A DNA stretch of 64,000 nucleotides from NCBI RefSeq assembly GCF_015533855.1, contig NZ_AP024154.1:4222501-4286500 (forward strand). Reading direction: 5' to 3'. A program made the position numbers and the translations under genes. Each line of letters opens with the position of its first letter. Position 1 is the first letter of the stretch. The DNA comes from Echinicola sp. 20G (GTDB taxonomy: Bacteria; Bacteroidota; Bacteroidia; Cytophagales; Cyclobacteriaceae). Under the pieces are notes generated by a model. The model was given only the letters and a program-made list of their open reading frames with translations. It ran no database searches and was not told the DNA's origin. Of this stretch, positions 1-7,838 are shown piece by piece.

Positions 1-107
1 TTAACATAAATCCAGAATCCTTGCCAGGTAATCTTGAAATAACACCCAATGGTATTTTATACGGTTTTCAACTTCTTAAGAAAGATTTTATCACTCTTAC
101 AATCTAA
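1..107 (+). CDS. 3' end of an unidentified gene
   Basis: An open frame runs in from the window edge (first complete codon at 3) and stops with TAA at 105-107, giving a 34-residue C-terminal tail ending FITLTI. It lies 6 bp before the doxDA-like gene on the same strand, so the two could be co-transcribed. The fragment is too short to assign a family. The call rests only on the uninterrupted frame and tight spacing. Confidence 0.45.
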   Translation, partial: NINPESLPGNLEITPNGILYGFQLLKKDFITLTI

Positions 108-113
108 TAAACT

Positions 114-1130
114 ATGAAGAATGTAAGTTTAAAAAATGATGCAGGGCTTCTGGCACTCGCATTAAGGTTAGTAGTAGGTTGGACCTATTTTTCGGCATTT
201 TGGAGAAGAACTGTATTAGCAGATAAACTTGACCCTGAAGTAGCGGGTTATATTGGTGAAAAATTTAATGCCTTTTTACCTAACGCCTTGGGTATAAAAC
301 CCATCATACAATACTTGGTGGAAAATCCAGATGTACTTTGGGTTAACATGGTGATTTTCATGGTTGTTGAGGGTATTGTAGGTTTATTTATTATGTTCGG
401 TTTGTTCACTAGATTAATGAGCATTGGTGTTTTTGGCTTGGCTATGGGAATCCTTTTAGGCTCTGGTTGGATTGGCACAACTTGCCTTGACGAATGGCAA
501 ATAGGAATTCTAGGAATCGCCACAGGTTTTCTTATATTCTTAACAGGCAGTGGGAAATACTCCTTGGACAATTATCTAATAAAAAACAATTTTGTAATTA
601 CTAAAAAGAAATGGTTTGCTTGGCTGGGTTCAGGTATTTTGCCAATAAAAGAAAAGGTTTTTCCAAAAGTTGTTTTAATAGGTTCTCTATTTGTTTTAGG
701 AGTGACTTTAATGACAAACCAAATATTTCACGGCGGCGTATGGGGACCACTCCATAATAAATCGGTAAAGCCAAAATTGGAAATTACAGATGGAAAAATC
801 AGCGAAAAGAGATTAAGTTTTGATGTTTATAGGACTGAAGGCGTGGATGTTTATGGTTCTTGGGTGATAGGAATTGAATTGTATGACAACAAAAACAACA
901 CAATTATTGAATATACCCAAGAAGATTTAGCTACCATGGATAAAGAGAGTATCATAAACTATTATGTTTCTAAAATTAAACCAGGTAAGCACAGTTTAAT
1001 TGTTCCATTAGGGGCAAAAGCAAAGCTAAATTTGGATAATGAAGCTTTATCAAGTTTGTCTAAAGGGACATATACGGTTAAAATCACAGACATTAGTGGC
1101 ACTTATTGGGAACATCAATTTAAAAAATAA
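114..1130 (+). CDS. DoxD-DoxA fusion, thiosulfate:quinone oxidoreductase-like membrane protein
   Basis: 338-residue protein. Residues about 10-165 hold four hydrophobic segments and the DoxX/DoxD pattern (LALRLVVGWTYFSAFWRR, then FTRLMSIGVFGLAMG and a GTTCLDEWQ loop). After another hydrophobic segment near 180-205 comes a beta-rich domain containing GGVWGPLHN and ending GTYWEHQFKK, which resembles DoxA. In Acidianus DoxD and DoxA are separate subunits that pass electrons from thiosulfate to quinone; a fused DoxDA form is known from Bacteroidetes. Here the enzyme activity is inferred, since DoxX relatives have varied roles. The ATG at 114 follows the upstream stop by 6 bp. It is probably a membrane protein with the DoxA part outside the cytoplasm. 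Confidence 0.72.
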   Translation: MKNVSLKNDAGLLALALRLVVGWTYFSAFWRRTVLADKLDPEVAGYIGEKFNAFLPNALGIKPIIQYLVENPDVLWVNMVIFMVVEGIVGLFIMFGLFTRLMSIGVFGLAMGILLGSGWIGTTCLDEWQIGILGIATGFLIFLTGSGKYSLDNYLIKNNFVITKKKWFAWLGSGILPIKEKVFPKVVLIGSLFVLGVTLMTNQIFHGGVWGPLHNKSVKPKLEITDGKISEKRLSFDVYRTEGVDVYGSWVIGIELYDNKNNTIIEYTQEDLATMDKESIINYYVSKIKPGKHSLIVPLGAKAKLNLDNEALSSLSKGTYTVKITDISGTYWEHQFKK

Positions 1131-1689
1131 TAAAAGCTAATGAGTAGACGACCGTGAGCCATAGGCTTACGGTCGTCTCTCTCACCACTCCCGAAAACTT
1201 TCGGGATACGGACTTACTGATAGTCATCGGTACAGGCTGTTCTTGTCTGCTGACATGGCAGGTAGGGCGGTTGGTAAAGTATAAGGACGCCTTCCTTACT
1301 AGATGTAATTTGTGATTATGGTCCCCGGCTTGGTGAAGAATACCCCTTTACCCTAGTATCCTGAGAATTAGTAATTCCCATTTTGTGATTTTTCAATGAA
1401 ATGATAATTCAGAGACTAAGGTTAATACTTTCGGTGTCACAATGTGTATTTTTGTAGGATAATGATACTAAAAAAATCGTGTGGGTATTAAGTGAATATC
1501 TTAATATCTATCGATAGTACTTTGTATCTTTCCAAGAATTAATTTACCTGGAGGCAACGTATCCCCAAGGGAACTCCAAGGTATACCCAAGACTGGTATA
1601 GGAGAGCTACCACGTGGTTGATGGAGAATTTGAATCAATAGTTAGCTGGGAACCCCTATTAATTCTATACTTATAATGGAGCATCCATC
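1131..1689. other. Non-coding stretch with hairpins and a long leader
   Basis: No credible gene in about 560 bp. It holds two strong inverted repeats (listed separately) and, from about 1545, a purine-rich leader running to the ATG at 1690. The leader contains the 10-bp palindrome ACCACGTGGT near 1609. The leader could be a structured 5' UTR of the DUF6933-like gene; no known riboswitch class is recognised. Confidence 0.4.
1147..1206. repeat. Two adjacent perfect or near-perfect hairpins
   Basis: The first inverted repeat has 14-nt arms at 1147-1160 and 1164-1177 (GACGACCGTGAGCC / GGCTTACGGTCGTC) with a 3-nt loop and one G.U pair. The second has 8-nt arms TCCCGAAA / TTTCGGGA at 1189-1206 around AC. 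The first lies 17 bp after the doxDA stop but has no long T tract, so it is either a weak terminator or a mobile repeat (REP-like). Confidence 0.6.
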
Positions 1690-2220
1690 ATGGCGAATAC
1701 TTACATCTACACCACAAGAAAATTAGAAAAATGGATCAAACCCCTGATCCAGACTTTACCGACCAAAGAAGGGCCAGAAAGGTTGGGGAAATGGAACGCT
1801 ACTGTGTTTTATGTGGATAGAAAGAAATGTTGGCTATTGACCAATGCCATGACCAAGTACAATTTGGTGATGACAGGTATTAAGTCTTCAGATCTGAAAG
1901 GAATTGAGGGGTTGTTTAAAAAAGCACTTTTCGAACAGTTGACCTATGATGGCATATCCCTTAGTTCGAAAAGGGTGGATGAGCTTATTGGGGGCATCAA
2001 TTTTTTTCCTACCGATAATGACCGGAGCCTAACTAGCTTCCAAAACCAGCGTCTTTTGGAATTGGACTTATGGAAAGAGAAATTCAGAAAATTGGAAAGT
2101 ATGCCTGTAAAGGAAATCAACCATCGTCTGAATCTAAGTCCTTTTCGGATTGGCAAGGGGTATACCGCCACAGCATTTAGCAATGCTATTATTGAAATGA
2201 AGAAAGCATTGACGAGCTGA
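1690..2220 (+). CDS. DUF6933-like protein
   Basis: 176-residue soluble protein. Residues about 1-110 match the pattern I associate with DUF6933: a start with basic residues, then GKWNATVFYVDRKKCWLLTN followed by TKYNLVMTGIKSSDLK and a helical region ending LFKKALFEQL. The family has no assigned biochemical role known to me. The C-terminal part (LNLSPFRIGKGYTATAFSNA) is conserved-looking but not recognised. The gene is isolated, preceded by a long untranslated leader. Start ATG 1690 is the only good one. No signal peptide or membrane segment. Confidence 0.6.
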   Translation: MANTYIYTTRKLEKWIKPLIQTLPTKEGPERLGKWNATVFYVDRKKCWLLTNAMTKYNLVMTGIKSSDLKGIEGLFKKALFEQLTYDGISLSSKRVDELIGGINFFPTDNDRSLTSFQNQRLLELDLWKEKFRKLESMPVKEINHRLNLSPFRIGKGYTATAFSNAIIEMKKALTS

Positions 2221-2903
2221 GGTATTGTGAATATTGGATATTCCACCGGTTTAGTGGAATATGGTAATTTAACTACTAATCCACGAATTTGTAATTTCCA
2301 TTTGAGCTTTACGATGCTATATAAAATACCAAAAATATAATCCCAGAGAAAAACCATATTGCGTCTGTAGAGGATGGCAAAGGCTGTAGTGCATAGACAA
2401 AAAATATATGATCATTGGAATATACATGTTCCTTATCAGCTTTTTGTAAGCGAAAATATATTTGAAGGAAATCCAGTTTAAGAAAATTTCCAAAATAGGG
2501 TTTATCCTTGTAATCCTAAATAACAACATCAATTTAAAAATGATATTACCTGCCTATTAAGAATAACAGGTTTTACTACTGAGGGACAAAGGCCTGAAAC
2601 ATCATGAACTGCCCACTATTTTATGAGCTATATAACAATAATGTGCTGATAATATGTCTTTTAGTAAAATATATTAATATTTGAGTTTATATTGGTGAAA
2701 TGAATTACCTGAAAAAGTGTTTCACCAGCACTTTTCTGATAAAATAATGATAGTTCATACATTTAAAATGACCATTTACCCAGAAGAGAAAGCACCGAAA
2801 ACCCCTCTCTCTTAAAGACTAATTGCTGAATTAATCGACAAAGCATCAAAGGAAAGACCATTTAGTGATCATGTCTTAACCGAGGTTGTTTCCCCATTTT
2901 GAA
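2221..2903. other. A+T-rich gap without a supported gene
   Basis: About 680 bp with only short open frames. A 27-codon open stretch ends at 2902 (reading RLIAELIDKASKERPFSDHV) and might be the eroded end of a gene, but it has no start and no family is recognised. Nothing else supportable is seen. Confidence 0.35.
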
Positions 2904-3986
2904 ATGATAAGATACATTTTGACGTTTGGCTTGGTATTGCTCATCGGATATTTTAATAATCCGATGAGAACTTATGCTCAGGTTTGCAATCAAAATAACC
3001 TTAATATTCAATCTATTGACTTTTATGATATAAACGGTGAACCTTTTGATCCTGATGCAGAATTCGAACCAGGGACCAATGTGGATGGGCAGATTTTTGT
3101 GACCTTTGGAGGGAGTTCATCCAATGCTTATTCTTTGTATTTTTCCTATGATATATATATCAATGGAGCGTTTTCGGAAAATGTAGTACTTTGTTTATTT
3201 GCAGGACAAAATGTTATTAAGGAAACAGCCCAATACATCAATGATTTTACGGTGAGTTGGGGGGACAGGATTGAATTCAGAAATATATTTATGCGCTGGT
3301 ATACCAATTCGGGTAATCCATCATGCCCTACAGCCGAAGGTAGCAATGCACAATGTTATTCAAATCCAGAGGGTTTCGTGGTCAATACCCCTTATATTTC
3401 TTTGCCTGTTGTATGGCACGACATAGTTGCTGATATCGATCAAGATGGCGAATGGGTTTCGATTAATTGGGGAACAATGCATGAATGGGAAACGAGCCAT
3501 TTTGAACTGGAAAGATCAGTTGATGGAATAGAAAATTTCACCAAAATAGCTGAGATCAAATCTGCTGGCTGGAGTAGCCAGGTTACACAATATCATTATA
3601 CGGATAATCAGATTCCCTATATCACTGGCCGTAATTATTACCGCATCAAGCAAGTTGACCTTGATGGAAGCTTTGGGTATAGCAAGACTCTCTCAGTTTG
3701 GTTGGAAAAATTAGCCCAAGATGTTACATCCTGGCATGTTTACCCAAATCCTTGTACAAATAATTCGCTAAAGTTAAAACTGATTGACAGTGATAATTAT
3801 AATGGAGAACCTGTTCACTTAGCGATAATTAGTAATCTTAACTTGTTTTATTATACCCTGGAAGGCAATATCGATTTTTTTGAAACTGAATTAAGTTCAC
3901 TGATCCAAGACCTACCAAATGGGATGTTGATTATGAGAGTAAGTTGGGGGAATCAGTCGGAAAGTATTAAAATAATTAAAAAGTAG
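2904..3986 (+). CDS. Secreted protein with T9SS type A C-terminal sorting domain
   Basis: I place the start at ATG 2904; a TTG six codons upstream is possible, but translation from 2904 begins directly with a signal peptide (MIRYILTFGLVLLIGY, cleavage probably after TYAQ). Residues about 180-280 look like the fibronectin-like module found ahead of sorting domains (FELERSVDG...YHYTDNQ...YYRIKQVDLDGSFGYSK). The last 80 residues carry WHVYPNPCTNN and end ESIKIIKK, the hallmark of a T9SS type A sorting signal. It is therefore predicted to cross the outer membrane and be released or anchored on the surface. The N-terminal 150 residues are not recognised. Confidence 0.75.
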   Translation: MIRYILTFGLVLLIGYFNNPMRTYAQVCNQNNLNIQSIDFYDINGEPFDPDAEFEPGTNVDGQIFVTFGGSSSNAYSLYFSYDIYINGAFSENVVLCLFAGQNVIKETAQYINDFTVSWGDRIEFRNIFMRWYTNSGNPSCPTAEGSNAQCYSNPEGFVVNTPYISLPVVWHDIVADIDQDGEWVSINWGTMHEWETSHFELERSVDGIENFTKIAEIKSAGWSSQVTQYHYTDNQIPYITGRNYYRIKQVDLDGSFGYSKTLSVWLEKLAQDVTSWHVYPNPCTNNSLKLKLIDSDNYNGEPVHLAIISNLNLFYYTLEGNIDFFETELSSLIQDLPNGMLIMRVSWGNQSESIKIIKK

Positions 3987-4154
3987 TGCACTATTAAAAT
4001 TATATAAATCAATGTTAATCAGAATGGTCTTTTCAATATAAAGGGATATTTAAAGTGCTTTCAACTGCTTTTCACATAAATATTAAAAAATGAGATTTTC
4101 TGTTTAAAAGTTTAAATTAAAAACTCATCATTTTTCGTTGAAAGGAAACCCCAC

Positions 4155-4928
4155 TCATCTATCCATCCACTCCCTAAAAGCCCTTGACCTCTTTTGACTG
4201 ATAATGAACCCTGAGCTTGATTCGGCTATTATCTCCAATTTTATCTTTCTGTTTTCAATAAGGGCAAATTGTCTGCAAGCGGAATAATTGACGATAACCT
4301 GCCTATTGGCCCTGAAAAACTGCTGTGGATCAAGTTGGTATTGAATATCATCCAATGTTTGTCCCATCAGATAGGTTTGATTGTCAAAGGTGATTAAGTA
4401 AACCTGCTTTTCCTTGAGGAGTAAATGACTGATTTTAATAATCGGTATTGGAATAAAATACATTCCTTTGTTGACAAGAAGACTTTGTTTGTAATGGCCC
4501 TTGATGTCCTTGATCAGGTTTTCCTCCAATAAGAGGTTATAACACAAATAATAGAGGTTTATGAGTATAAGATACATTCCCATATAGCCCATGTCTATTT
4601 TGATATTGAATCGTTCAAGCAAAAGGTAGATCTGGGAGACAAAAGCAAATGGAACCGCAATGGCAAGGAAAAGCTGAAGTGATATCCTGGTAAATGGCCT
4701 TTTCCTGAGCTGACATTTTTTGTCCAGGTATCTTTGGAGATGATATATCCATTCGGCCGATGTCCACAACAAGATAAAATAAATGATGAAATGAATGGAT
4801 AGTATTTGTAAGTTACCTTTTTCGACACTGGGGAAGCCTATCGCTTTTAAACTCAATATTGCCCCAACAACAAAGGCCAGGGCCAATCTAAACTGAATAT
4901 CATTATAATGGTAAACACGATTTTTCAT
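4155..4928 (-). CDS. Membrane-anchored LytTR transcription regulator
   Basis: 257 residues. The N-terminal half contains about four hydrophobic helices (near 14-32, 44-60, 83-103, 114-135). The C-terminal 100 residues form a LytTR DNA-binding domain (KEKQVYLITFDNQTYLM...LDPQQFFRANRQVIVNYSAC...SRAFREWMD). This architecture without a receiver domain is common in Bacteroidota, where the membrane part is thought to act as sensor. No kinase lies next to it. It is transcribed away from the rteC-like gene, and the 205-bp divergent spacer may hold promoters for both. Confidence 0.82.
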   Translation of the reverse strand: MKNRVYHYNDIQFRLALAFVVGAILSLKAIGFPSVEKGNLQILSIHFIIYFILLWTSAEWIYHLQRYLDKKCQLRKRPFTRISLQLFLAIAVPFAFVSQIYLLLERFNIKIDMGYMGMYLILINLYYLCYNLLLEENLIKDIKGHYKQSLLVNKGMYFIPIPIIKISHLLLKEKQVYLITFDNQTYLMGQTLDDIQYQLDPQQFFRANRQVIVNYSACRQFALIENRKIKLEIIAESSSGFIISQKRSRAFREWMDR

Positions 4929-5133
4929 AAGCTATGAACTCATTTTTGATCACTGAGAAAAGGGAAAGAATGGTGATGTTCAAAGGTTAGGTATATTATT
5001 TTGGCTTTGAAAAAGAATACTTAAACCCTAAAAATGAACACCTCAGTGTTTTTTAGATGGATTAACGCTGTTTTATGATTTTTGTTTACAAATATTGATC
5101 GTTCATTTCGTTTAAATTATAATTTGTTTTTTT

Positions 5134-5964
5134 ATGGAAACCAAAGCAAACCAACTTTATCAGGTATTAAATGAAAACCTACAATCCCTTAAGTCAAATG
5201 GCTGCCACCCGTTAGTCCTGGCAGAAAAATCCATCGCCCTGTGTATAAAGTCAATGGAAGAGCTAAGGGAATTCCTGACCTGTTATATATTCAAAAATGA
5301 ACAAGAGGAAATTCTCTTCTTCAAAAAATGGAAGCCCAAACTGCATGCAGAGTTAATGTTTCAGCGCGAATCCTACTTTCTTCAAAAAAAGATTTTGGTA
5401 GAGTCAGTAGACAAGGTTTTGGAATGTAAACAACAGATAGGCAGGATCAACCACCACTTCTAAAGACACCAGTTTTTATATACCTACTTCCAACTTGGAA
5501 AAGAATCCATGGACAAGTGGCTATTTAGAAGGAATATGGAAGCCATTCCATTGGTAAATGATAAGCCCATAGGGTATTTTGATCCCGATTTCTCGACTGT
5601 AGGTAGTTATAGGTTTGCCAAGTTTAAGGCATTCGAAAGGTTAAAGAAACTACTGGAGCGGGAGCTGTTACAGGAGCAGCATCCCAATAAATTATTGGAT
5701 AGGCCCATCATGAAATGGACAGGGCAGAAGGTACAGTTGGTAGAATTGATCTATGCCCTCAAGGTGGCTGGAGTCTTTAATAATGGTCAGGCGGAGTTGA
5801 AGGAAATGGCATCCAATTTTGAAAAGCTGTTTGGCATAGAAGTAGGGGACATCTACCGAATATTCCAGGAGATCAGACTGCGTAAAAAAGGAAGAACCAC
5901 CTTTTTGGATGGACTGAAGAACAAATTAGAGGGATATATGGAAGAAGCAGAGGGTATGGGCTAA
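5134..5964 (+). pseudogene. rteC: RteC-family regulator interrupted by one in-frame stop
   Basis: Codons 1-109 (5134-5463) match the RteC N-terminus: an EKSIALCIKSMEELREF helix and NEQEEILFFKKWKPKL. A TAA follows at 5461-5463. The same frame stays open from 5464 to 5964 and matches the RteC C-terminus: FSTVGSYRFAKFKAFERL, WTGQKVQLVELIYALKVAG, FEKLFGIEVGDIYRIFQEIR and RKKGRTTFLDGLKN. The total of 277 codons is the normal family length, so a single nonsense change rather than a deletion or frameshift split the gene. RteC activates excision genes in CTnDOT-type elements. Internal initiation at ATG 5509 could still yield a C-terminal fragment. Loss of the full protein would fit an immobilised element. 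Confidence 0.8.
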
Positions 5965-6185
5965 TAATGGATAATATCTTTCATTGTTAAATGGTAACTG
6001 CTTACCTTATTGCTTTGAATAATTTGTCCAATTCTATGGAATTGTAGGATTTTTGGATAACGTAATGAAAAAATCATTTTCGTTAATTCATTGGTTAGTG
6101 TGGGAGGCCAATTTATCCTTCCAATCTTTTATATCATACATAAATTCAATATTTTAGGTGGAATTTTAATAAACCTACTTAACCG

Positions 6186-6698
6186 ATGAAATCCCTGATA
6201 AACTTCTTTTTAATTTTGTTCCTTTTGGTTATTGTCGGCTGTAAAGACGAATTTGAGCCACCAGATATGACCGTGGATCACTATGTCGAGCTTTTAATTG
6301 CTGGGAAGTATAATGATTCTGCATTGCCAGCTTTTGACTCAAAGGATATCCCTGAACTGTTAAACTTCCGAAACGAAAGTCAAATCATTAATAATTATCC
6401 AATCAGCCCACTTTCATCATCCTTGGCGCAGGAATGTACATTGGGGATGTATGTATTGTGGACAATCGAATCCATTCGGGCCAAATCTATAGGTGATGAA
6501 TATTTAATGGGAGCTTTTCCTTCCCAACTGCCAATGGTCATGAAAAAGGAAGACTTCGAATACATCGAACAAAACCAACAAGTCCAAAAAGAGGTGGCCG
6601 ACTCGTACTTCAATTGGTGGGAATCGAATAAGGACAATGACTTTTCACAGTTTCATAAAGTCGATCCTCTCTTAGATACAGATTACCGTTGGTTTTGA
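6186..6698 (+). CDS. Small lipoprotein of unknown function
   Basis: 170 residues with a lipoprotein signal peptide (MKSLINFFLILFLLVIVGCK, lipobox VVGC-like with Cys19). The mature part has conserved-looking elements (MTVDHYVELLIAGKY, LPAFDSKDIPELLNF, LGMYVLWTIESIR) that recall small Bacteroidetes lipoproteins of the DUF4943 type; this link is a guess from memory. It sits between the rteC-like gene and the tra operon, so it may be element cargo. The ATG at 6186 is well placed after an A+T-rich leader. Confidence 0.6.
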   Translation: MKSLINFFLILFLLVIVGCKDEFEPPDMTVDHYVELLIAGKYNDSALPAFDSKDIPELLNFRNESQIINNYPISPLSSSLAQECTLGMYVLWTIESIRAKSIGDEYLMGAFPSQLPMVMKKEDFEYIEQNQQVQKEVADSYFNWWESNKDNDFSQFHKVDPLLDTDYRWF

Positions 6699-6765
6699 TA
6701 TCAGCTAAAAACCTATCCATCATTTTATGTTAAGAAGGTTTTGGTCAGGTTTTATTAAGTAAAAT

Positions 6766-6806
6766 AATTTCCACCCCAGTAAAGCATTACTGGTGAATTT
6801 TTTAAT
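6766..6806. promoter_or_regulatory. Motif shared with the HTH-gene upstream region
   Basis: This stretch contains ACCCCAGTAAAGCATTACTG followed by GTGAATTTTTTAAT and lies 44 bp before the first gene of the tra operon. A 28-of-34 match occurs at 42091-42124, 43 bp before the excisionase-like HTH gene. The copy here includes the short inverted repeat CCAGTAA/TTACTGG. The shared position suggests a common regulator site or promoter of the element. Confidence 0.4.
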
Positions 6807-6849
6807 CCATCCTTTTTGAGATTTGAAGCATCATCAAATCAAAAAGGAT

Positions 6850-7182
6850 ATGCCGGAATGGATTTCATTAAGCCCTGGATTCTGGTGGGGAACAGCAGGC
6901 TTTTTCCTGGTCTATTATTCAGTGGTTCTTTCCTTGCTCTTCGGGCCTGTCTATTTGGCCAAATGGAAAAGGACCAAACTTCAGGTTGGCTCCCCGGATT
7001 TGCCAACCGAAGAACTCTGTAAGGTATTTCAGGAATATGGGGAGCTCTACCGTAGGGCTGGAACACCCAAATTCAGTAATGGGCGGTTGATCGTCCCCTC
7101 CCATGTCCAATTGGATTTGCTGACCAAGCATCCTTTCTGCCAGGTGGTGGAAAGGGAATTATCAACACCTAAACCTTCCTAA
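6850..7182 (+). CDS. Small membrane protein at the head of the tra operon
   Basis: 110 residues from ATG 6850; an upstream in-frame TTG at 6823 adds nine residues with no supporting feature. One hydrophobic helix (GTAGFFLVYYSVVLSLLFGPV, shortened here to its core) near residues 15-35 is followed by a soluble tail with PTEELCKVFQEYGELYRRAG. The stop falls 1 bp before traE, so it belongs to the transfer operon. I do not recognise a family; by position it may be an accessory subunit of the mating-pair apparatus. Confidence 0.6.
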   Translation: MPEWISLSPGFWWGTAGFFLVYYSVVLSLLFGPVYLAKWKRTKLQVGSPDLPTEELCKVFQEYGELYRRAGTPKFSNGRLIVPSHVQLDLLTKHPFCQVVERELSTPKPS

Positions 7183-7183
7183 T

Positions 7184-7489
7184 ATGTTCAACAACCAGTT
7201 CAAAAAGGTACTGCTGTGTGCCCTTTTGGCCGGATTGTCCCTATCGGTGATGGGACAGGACGGCAATGCGGGAATCATGGAGGCTACCACCAAGGTACGC
7301 AGCTACTTCCAGTCAGGGGTCAACCTGATGTATGCCATAGGCGCCATAGTCGGGCTGATCGGAGCAGTGAAAGTATTCAACAAATGGAATTCCGGGGAGC
7401 CGGATACGGGAAAGGTGGCAGCGGCCTGGTTTGGAAGCTGTGTCTTTCTTGTGATCGTGGCCACGGTACTCACCAGCTTCTTTGGTTGA
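7184..7489 (+). CDS. traE: Conjugal transfer protein TraE (DUF4134)
   Basis: 101 residues with an N-terminal signal-like helix (KKVLLCALLAGLSLSVMGQ) and two membrane segments, IGAIVGLIGAVKVF near 51-65 and CVFLVIVATVLTSF at the end, separated by NKWNSGEPDTGKVAAAWFG. This is the DUF4134 pattern of TraE in Bacteroidetes conjugative transposons, a small inner-membrane component comparable in size and position to VirB2/VirB3-type proteins. It is the second gene of the operon. The TGA at 7487-7489 is one base before the traF ATG, implying translational coupling. Confidence 0.88.
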   Translation: MFNNQFKKVLLCALLAGLSLSVMGQDGNAGIMEATTKVRSYFQSGVNLMYAIGAIVGLIGAVKVFNKWNSGEPDTGKVAAAWFGSCVFLVIVATVLTSFFG

Positions 7490-7490
7490 T

Positions 7491-7838
7491 ATGGCCAATA
7501 AACCCTATACGATCAATAAAGGGGTGAACAGGCCCATCTCTTTTAAGGGACTTCAGGCACAATATATCCTGTACCTAGGGATAGGCTTGGTCGTACTGCT
7601 GCTGCTGTTTGCCATCAGCTATGTCATGGGCATTTCCTTTTGGATATCGGGAGTTGCCAGTGGTTTTCTGGGCTTCCTATTCTTTGAAACGGTATACAAG
7701 CTGAACAGAAGGTATGGCATGCATGGGCTTAAAAAGCACATGGCCCAGCGAAAGGTGCCCTATGGGCTAAAAGTAAGGGACAGGGGATTTGTAAGAAACT
7801 TAAAGCAAAAGGAACATGGACAGGATCAGGGATCATGA
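7491..7838 (+). CDS. traF: Conjugal transfer protein TraF (DUF4133)
   Basis: 115 residues from ATG 7491, starting MANKPYTINKGVNRPISFKG, the standard opening of DUF4133/TraF proteins. Two hydrophobic helices follow (YLGIGLVVLLLLFAISYVMG and ISGVASGFLGFLFF). The basic tail (HMAQRKVPYGLKVRDRG) is also typical. It is thought to be an inner-membrane VirB3-like partner of the TraG ATPase, and its 3' end overlaps traG by 23 bp. A TTG three codons upstream is less likely. Confidence 0.87.
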   Translation: MANKPYTINKGVNRPISFKGLQAQYILYLGIGLVVLLLLFAISYVMGISFWISGVASGFLGFLFFETVYKLNRRYGMHGLKKHMAQRKVPYGLKVRDRGFVRNLKQKEHGQDQGS

